Below, piece after piece: positions 1 to 9,663 of a stretch of 64,000 nt of DNA. A program made the position numbers and the translations under genes. The stretch's first letter is position 1; each line of letters starts with the position of its first letter. The notes under the pieces were generated by a model that saw only the letters and a list, made by a program, of their open reading frames with translations, had not been told where the DNA came from and made no database searches. Source of the DNA: CAVYWD01 sp963772225 (GTDB taxonomy: Bacteria > Myxococcota > Myxococcia > Myxococcales > UBA5297); contig CAVYWD010000001.1 of assembly GCA_963772225.1 (NCBI GenBank), forward strand, positions 1,116,001 to 1,180,000, given 5' to 3'.

Positions 1-680
1 GCGAGCGAGCCCAGGAACTGCGCCAGCTCCTCGAGCAGCGCGAGGCCGGTGAGCTTGCCCAGCGTCTTCACGAAATAGCCGCCGGCCAGGTTGAACATCT
101 TGAGGCCCAGCCTCCCGGCCTTGAGCGCGGGGGCGAGCATCTTTCGGACCTTGTCGTCGCCGAAGAAGTCGAGGACGCGGTTGGGCGCGTCGAGGAAGTC
201 GAGGGCATGCGCGGTGGGCGGCGTGTCCAGGACGATGAGGTCGTATCGCCGGCTCTCGAAGAGCTCGACGAGCTTCTCCATGGCCACGTACTCGTGGCTG
301 CCGGCGAGCGCCGACGAGAGCTGCTGGTAGAAGCGGCTCTGGAGGATGTCCTCGCGGCGGTCGGGCGGGGCATGGCGCAGGACCAGGTCGTCCCAGGTCC
401 GCTTCAGGTCGAGCATCATCGCGAAGAGCGCGCCTTTGGGCGACAGCCCCGCGGCGACGAACTTCTCGTCCGGCACCCGCGACTCCACGTTGCCGAGCTC
501 GGCGAGCCCCAGCGAGTTCGCGAGCCTTCGCGCTGGGTCGATGGTGCAGACGCAGACCCTGCGCCCCATGGCCGCGGCCCGCAGGGCGAGCGCCGCGGAG
601 AGCGTGGTCTTGCCCACCCCGCCCGAGCCGACGCAGACCACGACCTTGCGGTCGGAGAGGAGCGCCTCCAGGGGCCCCAT
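1..680 (-). CDS. ArsA-family anion-transporting-type ATPase (C-terminal part beyond window)
   Basis: Incomplete gene that runs off the left edge. It reads leftward from ATG at 680. Its first residues hold a deviant Walker A, GSGGVGKTT, and a switch-like DTPPTAHALDF about 150 residues in, both typical of the ArsA/Get3 branch of SIMIBI ATPases. ArsA proper powers arsenite export with ArsB, but no arsB or arsC is visible. Paired ArsA-like proteins of this type in soil bacteria have no settled function. The ATG overlaps the TGA of the upstream ArsA-like gene (ATGA), so the two are translationally coupled and probably form a heterodimer. Family call is firm; substrate unknown. Confidence 0.85.
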   Translation of the reverse strand, partial: MGPLEALLSDRKVVVCVGSGGVGKTTLSAALALRAAAMGRRVCVCTIDPARRLANSLGLAELGNVESRVPDEKFVAAGLSPKGALFAMMLDLKRTWDDLVLRHAPPDRREDILQSRFYQQLSSALAGSHEYVAMEKLVELFESRRYDLIVLDTPPTAHALDFLDAPNRVLDFFGDDKVRKMLAPALKAGRLGLKMFNLAGGYFVKTLGKLTGLALLEELAQFLGSL

Positions 681-1592
681 CACGCGGCCTCCAGGATGCG
701 CGAGATGCGGTCGACCTCGGCGCGGCCCAGGCGGCGCGTGAAGAGGAAGGGGACGCGCACGAGCGGAAGGTCGATGTCCAGCGCCAGACGCTGCGCATAG
801 CGCTCGGAGAGCTCGGCCTTGCCCTCCCGGAGAAAGACCGCCCGAGCGAGCGCTTCGAGCGCCGGCGGCGCCGCGCGCAGGCGCTCGCGCTCCTTGGGCG
901 AGAGGCGCGGCGAGACGCAGCCGTTGAGGACGAGCGCCGCCTGGGGCATACCCACCAGGTCGCGCAACGCGCGCGACAGCTCCAGGGTCTCGTTGACCGG
1001 GAGCTCCTCGGGAAGGCTCACCAGCACCGCGGCGCTCTGGGTCGGGTGCGTGAGCGTCGATTGCATCCAGCGCGCCTCTTCCGCCATGGGCCCGGGCGGC
1101 ACCGTAGCGAGCAGGACCTGCGGCAGGCGCAAGAGCGTCAGGCCGTGGCCGGTTGCGGGCGAGTCGATGATGACCAGGTCGTAGCGCGGCCGCCCGTCCG
1201 GCAGGCGCTCCTTGACGTGAAACAGGATCTTCCCCAGGAGCACCGTCTCGGCGAGCGAGGGGATGGCCCGGAGGAAGTAGCGGACCAGCCGGTTCTCGAA
1301 GACCGCGGAGTAGATGGAGCGGAACTTGAGGATCATCAGCGCGTACTCGCGCATGGCCTCCTCGGGCTCCACGTCCACCGCGTCGAGGTTCTCCTCGAGC
1401 CGGCCGATTCTGTGGGCCCACCGGGCGGGCCTCGAGAAGCGCGCTCACCCGCTCCTTGGCGTTGACCTCGCAGACGAGCACGCGCTTGCCCGCGCGCGCT
1501 GCCGCGAGCGCCAGCGCGGCGCTCACCGTGCTCTTGCCTACTCCGCCTTTGCCAATGACGACGAGGAGCCGCTTGTCGAGGAGCGAAGACAT
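680..1592 (-). CDS. ArsA-family ATPase, first of a tandem pair, with one-base frameshift
   Basis: Starts at ATG 1592 with MSSLLDKRLLVVIGKGGVG, where GKGGVGKST is the deviant Walker A. The frame breaks near 1406-1410; the remainder (IGRLEENLDAVDVEPEEA onward, to the stop at 680) continues in the next frame and contains DSPATGHGLTLLRLP, the switch-type motif of the family. The span is 913 nt, one more than a multiple of three. Deleting one T of GATTC on the plus strand gives a continuous protein of about 303 residues. Two subunits with separate P-loops mirror the A1/A2 halves of ArsA. Either a sequence error or a real disruption; the good conservation on both sides favours error. Confidence 0.8.
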
Positions 1593-1639
1593 CGCCGGCA
1601 AGCGAAGCATCCGGGGTGCGGCGTGTCAATCCAGTGCAC

Positions 1640-3263
1640 TCAGCTCCGCAGCCCCGGCGCCTCGTGCCCGCTCCTCGCCACGTACTCGAGGTACCCGCCG
1701 CCGTACGCGTGCGACCCTTCCGGCGTCAGCTCGAGCACGCGGTTGGAGAGCTCGCCCAGAAAGTGCCGGTCGTGGGAAACGAAGAGCATGGCGCCCTCGT
1801 AGCCCTTCAGGGCCTCCACGAGCATCTCCTTGGTCGCCATGTCCAGGTGGTTCGTGGGCTCGTCCAGGACCAAGAAATTCGGCGGGTCGAAGAGCATGCG
1901 CGCCAGCACCAGCCGCGCCTTCTCGCCGCCGGAGAGGATGCGGCAGGGCTTCTCGATGGCGTCGCCGGAGAAGCCGAAGCAGCCGGCGAGCGAGCGCAGT
2001 GAGCCGATGGACGCCTTCGGGAACGCGCCGGCGAGGTGCTCCCAGACCGTCTCGCCCGGCTCGAGCAGCTCCATGGCGTGCTGGGCGAAGTAGCCGAGCT
2101 TCACGCTCGCTCCGACGGTCACCTGCCCCGAGTCCGCCTCGCTGGCGCCGGCCACGAGCTTGAGCAGCGTCGACTTGCCCGCGCCGTTCACGCCCATCAC
2201 GCACCAGCGCTCGCGCCGGCGGACCAGGAACGAGAAGTCGTCGTAGATGACCCGGCTGCCGTACGCCTTGCGCACTTTCTCCAGGCGCGCCACGTCCTCG
2301 CCCGAGCGCGGCGCCGGCTGAAACTCGAACCGGAGCGCCTTGCGGCGGACCGGCATCTCCACTTTCTCGATCTTCTCGAGCTTCTTCACCCGCGACTGCA
2401 CCTGGGCGGCCTTGGCGGCCTGGGCCTTGAAGCGCTCGATGAACTCCATCTCCTTCTTGAGCATCGCCTGCTGGCGCTGGTACTGCGCCTCGGCCTGCGC
2501 CTCGTTGAGCGCCCGCTGCTTCTCGTAGAACTCGTAGTCGCCGGAGAACGTGGTGAGCTCGCCCCCGTCGATCTCCACGATCTTCTCGACCACGCGGTTC
2601 ATGAAGGCGCGGTCGTGGCAGGTCATGAGCACCGCGCCGTCGTAGCCCTTGAGGAAGCCCTCGAGCCAGATGATGGACTCCAGGTCCAGGTGGTTCGTGG
2701 GCTCGTCCAGGAGCATCGCGTCTGGGCGCATGAGCAGGATGCGCGCCAGCGCGACGCGCATCTTCCAGCCGCCGGAGAGGGCGCCGACGTCGCCGTCCAT
2801 GACCTCGGGCGCAAAGCCCAGGCCGGCGAGGATCTCCCGGGAGCGGGCCTCCAGGCCGTAGCCGCCCAGCTCCTCGTAGCGCGCCTGCACTTCGCCGAAG
2901 CGCTCGACCAGCGTCTCCATCTCGCCCTCGCGCGCCGGGTCCGCCATGGCGTGCTCCAGCGCGTGGAGCTCGGCCGCGATTCTTGGAGACCGGGCCCGCG
3001 CCGTCCATCGCCTCCTCGACCACGGTCCGGCCCTGCATGTCCCCGACGTCCTGGCTGAAGTAGCCGATGGTCGTCCCGCGGTCGATGGAGACCTGGCCTT
3101 CGTCGGGCGCCTCCTCGCGCATGACCATGCGGAAGAGCGTGGACTTGCCCGAGCCGTTCGGGCCGACGAGCCCCGCCTTCTCGCCTCGGTGGAGCGCCGC
3201 CGAGGCCTCGACGAAGAGGAGCTGCTTGCCGTGCTGCCTGCTGATGGAGTCGAACCGGATCAC
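1640..3263 (-). CDS. ABC-F family ATPase (EttA/Uup-like), with one-base frameshift
   Basis: Two ABC ATPase domains in one chain without membrane segments. Domain 1 has Walker A GPNGSGKST near residue 36, signature LSGGWKMR and Walker B MLLDEPTNHLD; a charged linker follows; domain 2 has GVNGAGKST, LSGGEKARL and LVLDEPTNHLD. ABC-F proteins act on ribosomes to relieve stalling or confer antibiotic protection. The reading frame breaks at 2978-2982 (GATTC); the length is 1,624 nt (3n+1), and removing one T gives about 540 residues, the family's usual size. Start chosen at ATG 3263 (MIRFDSISRQHGKQLLF), which matches ABC-F N-termini. It diverges from the MocR gene. Confidence 0.9.
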
Positions 3264-3487
3264 GTGACTGAAGCCCTTCTTTCCTTCGAGGAGGCCCGGT
3301 GTTGTCGGGCGCGGCGCGCCCTTTCGTCAAGCGCGGCGAATCCTCGGGTGGCCGAGGCCGGGCAGCTCGCGCGGGTCCGACCCGCGCCTTTCGCCGCGAT
3401 TCGCCCGAAGCGCAAGTCTTCCCTTGCCAGACGCAGCGGCGCCCACGCTATCTTCCAAGGCGACCCACCAACCTCCGAGGTCTGCCC

Positions 3488-4972
3488 TTGGCCGAGTGGA
3501 AGCTCGCGTTCTTCCTCGATGCGAAAAGCGCCGCGCCGGTCTATCTGCAGATTGCGCAGGCGCTCATCTCCGAGGTCCAGCGCGGCCGGCTTCGCCCGGG
3601 CGACCCGCTCCCGGGCTACCGGTCGTTGGCCGAGCAGCTCGGGGTCGCGCGCAATACGGTCATGGCGGCGTACCAGGAGCTGCAGGCCGGCGGCTGGGTC
3701 GCCAGCCGGCCCGGCATGGGCAGCGTCGTCGCGGACGCTCCCCCCCTCCACCTGGCCGCGGCGGACGCGCCCGCACTTGCGCCAAGCGCGCCCGCCGGCG
3801 CGGGGCGACAACCCATCGGCTTCGAGCTCGCCGGCGAAAGCGAGGGCGCGGAGCCCCGGCCGGCCCCGGGGCTCATGCAGTTCGGCAGCGGAGTGCCGGA
3901 CCCCCGGCTCCTGCCCGGCGAGGCCCTCGCCCGCGCCTACCGCCGCGCCCTGAGGCGCGACCGCGACAACCCGCTCGCCTTGGAGGACCCGCAGGGGCAC
4001 CCTCTGTTTCGCGGGGCGCTCGCGACCATGCTGGCCCGGGCGCGCGGCATCGCCGCCGCCCCCGAGCGCATCTTCGTCACCCGGGGCAGCCAGCACGCCT
4101 TCTTCCTCGCGGCGCAGGCCATCTTCGCCCCGGGCGACGCGGTCGCGGTCGAGGCGCTCGGCGACCGCGGCGCGTGGGAGGCCTTCGCGCGCGCGGGGGC
4201 GCGGTGCCTGCCCGTGCCGGTCGACCCCGACGGGATCGACGTCGAGGCGCTCGCGGCCATCGCCGCGCGCGAGCGCCTGCGAGCGGTCCTGGTCACGCCC
4301 CAGCGCCAGTACCCCACGCTGGCCGTCCTCTCCCCCGCCCGGCGCGAGCGGCTGCTCGAGCTGGCGGCTCAGCACCGCTTCGCCGTGCTCGAGGCCGACC
4401 AGGACGCCGAGTTCCAGTTCGAGGGCCGCCCCGTCGCGCCGCTCGCGGCCGCCGACCGGAGCGGCGTGGTGGTCCACGTCGGCACGCTCTCCAAGGTGTT
4501 CAGCCCGGGCCTTCGGCTGGGCTTCGTCCACGGGCCCGCGCCCTTGCTTCAGCGGATGAAGGCCGTCCGCCTCGGGTTCGACCGGCAAGGCGACCTGGTG
4601 CTGGAGCGCGCCATGGCCGAGCTGATGGAGGACGGCGAGCTGCAGTCCCACGTGAACCGCATGCACGAGCTCTACCGGCGGCGCCGCGACATTCTCTGCG
4701 CCGCCTTGAGCCGGGAGCTGGGCAGTGCGGCGCAGGCCCTGCCGCCGCCGGGCGGGCTCGCACTTTGGGTGAAGGTCGCGCCGGACATCGACGTGGACGC
4801 GTGGGCGGCGCGCGCCCTGCGCCTCGGCGTGGTCTTCCGGCCGGGCAGTCACTTCAGCTTCGAGCGCGCGCCGGTGCAGGGCTTGCGGGTCGGGTTCTCC
4901 AGCGCCGCGGAAGTCGAGCTCGAGGAGCTGGCGCGCCGCATGGGCGCGGCGCTGGCGGAGGCCCGAACCTGA
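3488..4972 (+). CDS. MocR/PdxR-type transcriptional regulator with aminotransferase domain
   Basis: About 494 residues: an N-terminal GntR winged helix (residues 10-80; YLQIAQALISEVQRGRLRPG, RSLAEQLGVARNTVMAAYQEL) joined to a fold-type I PLP aminotransferase domain. The PLP lysine is probably K336 in HVGTLSKVF. MocR proteins use the aminotransferase module as a PLP or amine sensor, often controlling vitamin B6, GABA or taurine genes. Start taken as TTG 3488 because the conserved GntR sequence begins just after it; ATG 3299 in the same frame would add an unconserved 63-residue leader. The divergent ABC-F gene is the only adjacent candidate target. The regulated pathway cannot be told from context. 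Confidence 0.88.
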   Translation: MAEWKLAFFLDAKSAAPVYLQIAQALISEVQRGRLRPGDPLPGYRSLAEQLGVARNTVMAAYQELQAGGWVASRPGMGSVVADAPPLHLAAADAPALAPSAPAGAGRQPIGFELAGESEGAEPRPAPGLMQFGSGVPDPRLLPGEALARAYRRALRRDRDNPLALEDPQGHPLFRGALATMLARARGIAAAPERIFVTRGSQHAFFLAAQAIFAPGDAVAVEALGDRGAWEAFARAGARCLPVPVDPDGIDVEALAAIAARERLRAVLVTPQRQYPTLAVLSPARRERLLELAAQHRFAVLEADQDAEFQFEGRPVAPLAAADRSGVVVHVGTLSKVFSPGLRLGFVHGPAPLLQRMKAVRLGFDRQGDLVLERAMAELMEDGELQSHVNRMHELYRRRRDILCAALSRELGSAAQALPPPGGLALWVKVAPDIDVDAWAARALRLGVVFRPGSHFSFERAPVQGLRVGFSSAAEVELEELARRMGAALAEART

Positions 4973-5054
4973 CCTCTGCGCAAAGGCCGGCCCAGGTTCG
5001 GAGTGGCTGCGAGGCGAGGGCCGGCGCGCGGCGGGCCTCGCGCGGGGTCGAGCG

Positions 5055-8000
5055 ATGAAGGACGAGAGCGCGTCGCTCGACGGCCGCATCGAGCTTAAGG
5101 GGCTGCTCGGCGCGGGCGGCATGGGCGAGGTCCACCGCGCCTGGGACCGCGCCCTGGAACGCGCCGTCGCGGTGAAGTTCTTCAAGGGCGCCGGGCCGCG
5201 CGAGTCCGAGCGGCTTCTCCTAGAGGGCCGCCTCCAGGCGCGCGTCGACGACCCCCACGTGGTCCGGGTCTTCGACGCGGGGACGCTTCAGGGCCGCGCC
5301 TGCCTGGTATTGCAGCTCGTCGAGGGCCGGAGCCTTGCCGAGCTGGCGCCTGCGCTCTCTTTGGATCAGCGCATCGAGCTGGTCCGGCAGGCGGCGCTGG
5401 GCGTCCACGCCGCGCACCGGCAGGGCCTCGTCCATCGCGACGTGAAGCCGGGGAACATCCTCGTCGAGCAGGGCCCCGGCGCCCCGCGCGCGCTGGTCTC
5501 CGACTTCGGGCTGGCCCGGGGCGAGGAGCCCGGCCTCACGCGCTCGGGGGTCGCCGCGGGCACGCTCGCCTTCATGAGCCCGGAGCAGCTCCTGGGCGAA
5601 GGGCCGGTCGGCTTCGCCGCCGACGTCTACGGCCTGGGCGCGACGCTCTACGCCGCGCTCTCGGGACACCCTCCGCACGCCGCGCCCCCGAGCTCGGCGG
5701 CAACCCCGTTGGAGTCCTCGGACCTCTTCCGCCGGCTCCTCGAAGGAGCGCCGCCGCGGCCCAAGGGCCTGCCGCGCCCGCTCGGCCGGGTGGTCGCCAA
5801 GGCGATGGAGAGGAGCCCGGGCTCCCGCTACGAGAGCGCCGAGGCGTTCGCAGCCGATCTGGCGCGATTCCAGAAAGGCGAGCCGGTGAGCGCGCGCCCG
5901 GCGTCCGTGGCAGAGCGGGCGCTCGCGTGGCGACGGCGCAACCGCGCCTTCGCGCGCGCGATGGGCGCCACGGCGCTCGCCCTCTTGCTGTCGGTCGGCT
6001 GGGCAATCTGGAGCGCGCGGCGCGCCGACCTCGAGGCGCTGGAGGCGGCGCGCCTGGGCGCGCTGGGCGAGTCGATGGAGGCCGAGCTGCGGATGGAGTT
6101 CCTCTCGCCGCCCCACGACCTGCGGCCGGCCTTCGCCAAGGTGCGCGCCCAGGTCGAGGCGCTCCGGCGCCAGGCCACGAAAGGCGGCGGTCCGGCGAGC
6201 TTCGCGCTGGGCAAAGGGCTCGAGCTGCTCGGCGACGTCGAGGGGGCCCGGGCCGCCTACGAGCGGGCATGGGCCTTGGGGTTCCGCATCCCCCGCGTCG
6301 CCGAGGGGCTGGGGAATGCGCTCGGCGAGCAGTACCGCTTGGAGCGCCAGCGCGCCGACGAGGCGCTCGAGCCGGCGGCGCGCGAGAAGCGACTCACCAC
6401 CTTGCGCGCCGAGCTTCGGGAGCCAGCGATCCGCTACCTTACCCTGGCCGATTCCGGCGGTTGGCGCACGGCGTTCCTCCAGGCCTCCATCGCGCTTCTG
6501 GAGGGGGACTATTCGGTGGCGCGCGCCCGGGCCGCTGCGGTGCTCTCGTCTGAGCCGGGCCGCTACGAGGCCATCGCGCTCCAGGCCGAGGCCTTCATCG
6601 AGGAGGCCGATTGGCAGGCCAACGACGAGCGCATCGACGAGGCGGTCGCGCTCTCGGAGCGCGGGAGCGCGCTCGCCGAGAAGGCCTCGCAGTTCGGCCG
6701 GAGCGATCTGGGCGTGGCACGAGCGCGGCTGCGCGCGGAGTACCGCCGCTTGAATGAGCGATCCATGCAGGGCGGGTCGATGGCCAGCGCGGTCGACGCG
6801 ATCTCGAAGACCATCGCGCAGGCCAAGGTCCTCGACCCCGATGACCCGGCCGTCATGGTCTTCGAGGCGAAGGTCCGCTATCAGCAAGTGCTCTACTCCT
6901 CCTCGCCCGCGGAGGGGCTTCGCTCGATGGACGAAGCCATCGCGCTGCTTCGCCGCGCGCTCCAGCTCGACGGGGGTCAGGTGAGGACGCTCTGCGCCCT
7001 CGGCGATGCTCTCTACGCAAAAGCGTACTTTCTTCAAATGGGCGGTACGAGCTCGCTTGAGCCCATCGTAGAGGGGCTGGCGGCAGTGCAGCGTGCCTCA
7101 GCGCGAGCACCTTGGGATCCGAGACCTCTTCTCACCCGATCGTGGCTGCGCTCCATCGAGGCGGAGATCCTCGTCTCGCTCGGGAAGCCCGGTGAGATGG
7201 CGCACCGGAGCGCGGCGGAGGCGGCCGAGGAGGCGCTCCGGCTCGGGATCCGCGGCGAGGTCGCGGTTCGGCGGGACATCGGCGAGGCCCGGGTGGGAAT
7301 CGCGATGGGAGATTGGAGAAACGGCCAAGACCCGCGGGCGGAGCTCGAGCGCGCCCTGTCGCTCTTGGAAGAGGCCCAGCGGAGCCAGCCGGGCCTCCTC
7401 GGCACCGCGGAGGCGGCGGCCGTGGCCCATGAGGCCGCCGCCCAGCTGCTCCTCGCCATGGGCGCCGATGCAAAGCCCCACTTTGAGAGGGCGCGGGTCA
7501 TCCTCGAGAAGCTGCTCGAGGAACACCCTCACCTGTCGAACATGCAAGTAGACCTTGCGATGTACTGGAGCCTCGAGGCCTCGCAGCAGGCAGCGGCCGG
7601 AAGCGATCCGCGCGAGGCGCTCGCCAAGGCTAGAAGGTTCGTCGAGGCGGTCCGGGGAAGAGCGGAGGACAATGCCTCCCTCGAGGACACCGAAGCCGTC
7701 TTCCCGCTCTTCGAGGCTCAGTGGGAGCGGTCGCAGGGAAGAGACCCCGCGCCCCTCGCCGCGCGTGCGGAGCGGGCGCTAGAGAAGCTCATCCAGCGCC
7801 GGAAGGAGGAGCCGGGCAAGGCGTTCGAGTCCCTGGCCCGGTGCGCACTCGAGCGCGCCCTTTTCGCGAGGAGGGCCGGCCGCGACGCCACCGCGCCCGC
7901 TCGCCAGGGCCTGGCGTCGCTCTCCCGGAAGCTCGAGAAGGAGCCGCGCAGCCCCGAGCTTTGGGCGCTCCGGGCCCGCCTGCTCATCGCCGCCGGCGAC

Positions 8001-8132
8001 CGCGAGGAGGCGCAGAAGAGCCTGGAGCGGGCGTGGGCGACGAACCCGCTCGTGAGAGGCGGGCCCGACTCGCGGCTCGCGGAGGCCGAGCTGGCCGCGG
8101 CTGTGCGCGGGAGCTCGACCGGGGCGCCGTGA
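5055..8132 (+). CDS. Membrane Ser/Thr protein kinase with large C-terminal TPR-like region
   Basis: 1,025 residues. Kinase domain at about 10-280 with glycine loop GAGGMGEV, AVKFFKG lysine, catalytic HRDVKPGNIL (from about residue 127), DFGLAR and MSPEQ; all key residues are present, so it should be active. A membrane span follows at about 301-320 (GATALALLLSVGWAIW). The rest is alpha-helical with degenerate TPR-like repeats rich in Ala, Leu and Glu (for example RALQLDGGQVRTLCALGDALYAKAYF). This kinase-TM-TPR layout is common in myxobacteria and planctomycetes. The TPR part presumably recruits substrates or partners. No phosphatase or FHA partner is adjacent, so the pathway is unknown. Confidence 0.92.
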   Translation: MKDESASLDGRIELKGLLGAGGMGEVHRAWDRALERAVAVKFFKGAGPRESERLLLEGRLQARVDDPHVVRVFDAGTLQGRACLVLQLVEGRSLAELAPALSLDQRIELVRQAALGVHAAHRQGLVHRDVKPGNILVEQGPGAPRALVSDFGLARGEEPGLTRSGVAAGTLAFMSPEQLLGEGPVGFAADVYGLGATLYAALSGHPPHAAPPSSAATPLESSDLFRRLLEGAPPRPKGLPRPLGRVVAKAMERSPGSRYESAEAFAADLARFQKGEPVSARPASVAERALAWRRRNRAFARAMGATALALLLSVGWAIWSARRADLEALEAARLGALGESMEAELRMEFLSPPHDLRPAFAKVRAQVEALRRQATKGGGPASFALGKGLELLGDVEGARAAYERAWALGFRIPRVAEGLGNALGEQYRLERQRADEALEPAAREKRLTTLRAELREPAIRYLTLADSGGWRTAFLQASIALLEGDYSVARARAAAVLSSEPGRYEAIALQAEAFIEEADWQANDERIDEAVALSERGSALAEKASQFGRSDLGVARARLRAEYRRLNERSMQGGSMASAVDAISKTIAQAKVLDPDDPAVMVFEAKVRYQQVLYSSSPAEGLRSMDEAIALLRRALQLDGGQVRTLCALGDALYAKAYFLQMGGTSSLEPIVEGLAAVQRASARAPWDPRPLLTRSWLRSIEAEILVSLGKPGEMAHRSAAEAAEEALRLGIRGEVAVRRDIGEARVGIAMGDWRNGQDPRAELERALSLLEEAQRSQPGLLGTAEAAAVAHEAAAQLLLAMGADAKPHFERARVILEKLLEEHPHLSNMQVDLAMYWSLEASQQAAAGSDPREALAKARRFVEAVRGRAEDNASLEDTEAVFPLFEAQWERSQGRDPAPLAARAERALEKLIQRRKEEPGKAFESLARCALERALFARRAGRDATAPARQGLASLSRKLEKEPRSPELWALRARLLIAAGDREEAQKSLERAWATNPLVRGGPDSRLAEAELAAAVRGSSTGAP

Positions 8133-8157
8133 GCTCTGGCAGCCTAGGCGGCGCTCG

Positions 8158-9333
8158 CTAGGGCGGGGTCGCCCACGTTTCGCCGTAGCTGCCGTCTCCG
8201 TTCCTGCCCAGCCGGCGCACATAGGTGAAGCTGCCGTGCTCCGAGAAGATGCGCGCGTACTCCGTCGTGGCCGGCCGCGAAGGGTCGTCGTGCCAGAGGG
8301 AGAGCTTGTTGCCGTGGACCGCCCAGGTACCGTTCCCCGACCAGCCGCTGGTCGTATCGTTGTATTCGGTCGACGAGACCTGCTGCAGGCTCTCGACGGT
8401 CGACACATCGATGTGGTGGCCGTTGGCCGCGAAGACGTCGCCCCAGCCGATGCTGATGTACGTCCCGGACTCGGCGCCGTACCACTCGCCGATGAGCGCG
8501 CTTCGGAAGGCGCCGGCGTTGCCTTGATAGCTCGGAAATGAGAGCGAATAGAAGAGCAGGACCCATTCATAAGGGTTGAGCACGTCGTCGAGGCAGTTGT
8601 CGGTCGCGTTCCACGGCTGAAAGCCCGTGATCACCGCCGACTGCGCCCCGAGATTGGCGAGCAGGATGCGGACCTTCCCGTATTCGGAGTTGTGGTTCGC
8701 GGCGTCGACGAGGTGGCCGCGCAGGTCGACGTAGGTCCAGCCCTCGCCCGAAATGCCGTTTACGTGCATGTACTCGTCGAGCGGAGAATTCGCGGTGGAG
8801 CCGATCACCGCCTGCCCGGGCGAGATCATGATCTGGTCTAGCAGCGCCAACGCCTGAGAATCGGCGTCGGCTTCGGTCAGGACCGGCTTCCAGAGCACGA
8901 TGTGGCACCCGTCCCTCTCGAGCGTGACGCCGTCGGAACGCACCGTGGAGGTCAGGGAAGGAGGGACGATGACCTGATAGACGTCCCAGGAGAGCGGTGC
9001 GCCGGCGAGGTCCACCGCGGGCGCCGGCGCGACTTTGCCGGAGGTCCCGCCACTGTCGCCACTCCCGCCGCCGTCGCCGCTCTTGCCACTGCCGCTGTCG
9101 CCGCTCTTGCTGTCGCCGCTGCCGGCGTCCCCGCTGTCGTTGCCGTTGCCGCTGTCGTTGTCGTTGTCGTTGCCGCTGTCGCTGACTCCGCTTCCGCCGC
9201 TGTCGCCGCTGCCGCTGTCGCCGCTCTTGCCGCCTCCGCAGCCCGCGGCGACGAAAGCGAGGACACAGGCCGCGAGGCCCTGCTGGATGCAACGCCTTCG
9301 GATGAACGGATGGAGGTCATAAGTAGTTTTCAT
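8158..9333 (-). CDS. Secreted lipoprotein with Ser-Gly-Asp/Asn repeat, function unknown
   Basis: 391 residues. The N-terminus has Arg residues, a hydrophobic stretch and lipobox FVAAGC, so it should be lipidated and exported. Residues about 36-98 are a low-complexity linker of Ser, Gly, Asp and Asn (SGDSGSGDSGG, NDNDND), probably a flexible spacer lifting the folded part off the membrane. The remaining 290 residues have no family that I recognise. They contain a Trp/Tyr-rich stretch typical of secreted beta proteins (GWSGNGTWAVHGNKLSLWHD). It converges with the kinase gene, with only 25 bp between stops. Confidence 0.7.
   Translation of the reverse strand: MKTTYDLHPFIRRRCIQQGLAACVLAFVAAGCGGGKSGDSGSGDSGGSGVSDSGNDNDNDSGNGNDSGDAGSGDSKSGDSGSGKSGDGGGSGDSGGTSGKVAPAPAVDLAGAPLSWDVYQVIVPPSLTSTVRSDGVTLERDGCHIVLWKPVLTEADADSQALALLDQIMISPGQAVIGSTANSPLDEYMHVNGISGEGWTYVDLRGHLVDAANHNSEYGKVRILLANLGAQSAVITGFQPWNATDNCLDDVLNPYEWVLLFYSLSFPSYQGNAGAFRSALIGEWYGAESGTYISIGWGDVFAANGHHIDVSTVESLQQVSSTEYNDTTSGWSGNGTWAVHGNKLSLWHDDPSRPATTEYARIFSEHGSFTYVRRLGRNGDGSYGETWATPP
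9040..9228 (-). repeat. Coding low-complexity repeat (Ser-Gly-Asp/Asn codons)
   Basis: A stretch of short G/C-rich units encodes the Ser-Gly-Asp and Asn-Asp tract of the lipoprotein. Six-base units such as GACAGC and AACGAC recur many times on the coding strand. Such tracts can expand or contract by slippage, so linker length probably varies between strains. Confidence 0.75.
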
Positions 9334-9599
9334 GATCGGTCTCCAGTCGCACCTGCCGATAGGTGCACTTCGAGAAAATCAGATGGGCCACCTTCGTCGA
9401 GAGTCCGCTCGACGACGCGAGGAGCGCCGTCGACCCCAGCGAATCCATCCCGCTGTGGGCGGGCATTCCGACGCCCTCGACGGCGCGGGGCCCTCGCGGG
9501 GCCGCCCTCGGGCGCGAGGCTCGCCGCCGGTTGAACGAAGCCGCCTGCGGCGGCAGCTGGGGAGGTGAATCGGGTCTGGGACGTCGACGTCGACGCTTG

Positions 9600-9660
9600 A
9601 CGTGGACGTGGACGTGGACGTGGTCGGCGACGGCGACGCGGCCGTGGGCGGTCGTGTCGG
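9600..9660 (+). repeat. Left arm of inner inverted repeat (GACGTG/GGCGAC-rich)
   Basis: Tandem GACGTG units followed by GGCGAC units and GCCGTGGGCGGTCGTGTCGG. The reverse complement of this arm, with more GGCGAC units, lies at 10028-10090. It ends 3 bp before the stop codon of the four-helix-bundle gene. Confidence 0.8.
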
Positions 9661-9663
9661 AAA

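Noticed and set aside
3260..5185. Long minus-strand open frame (about 640 residues) antisense to the MocR gene
   Set aside because: Composition is Arg/Gly/Ala/Pro-rich with no family resemblance; it mirrors the codon bias of the real gene on the other strand.
9600..9640. GACGTG short array considered as a CRISPR or tandem-repeat locus
   Set aside because: Units are six bases with no spacers and no cas genes; it is part of an inverted-repeat arm.
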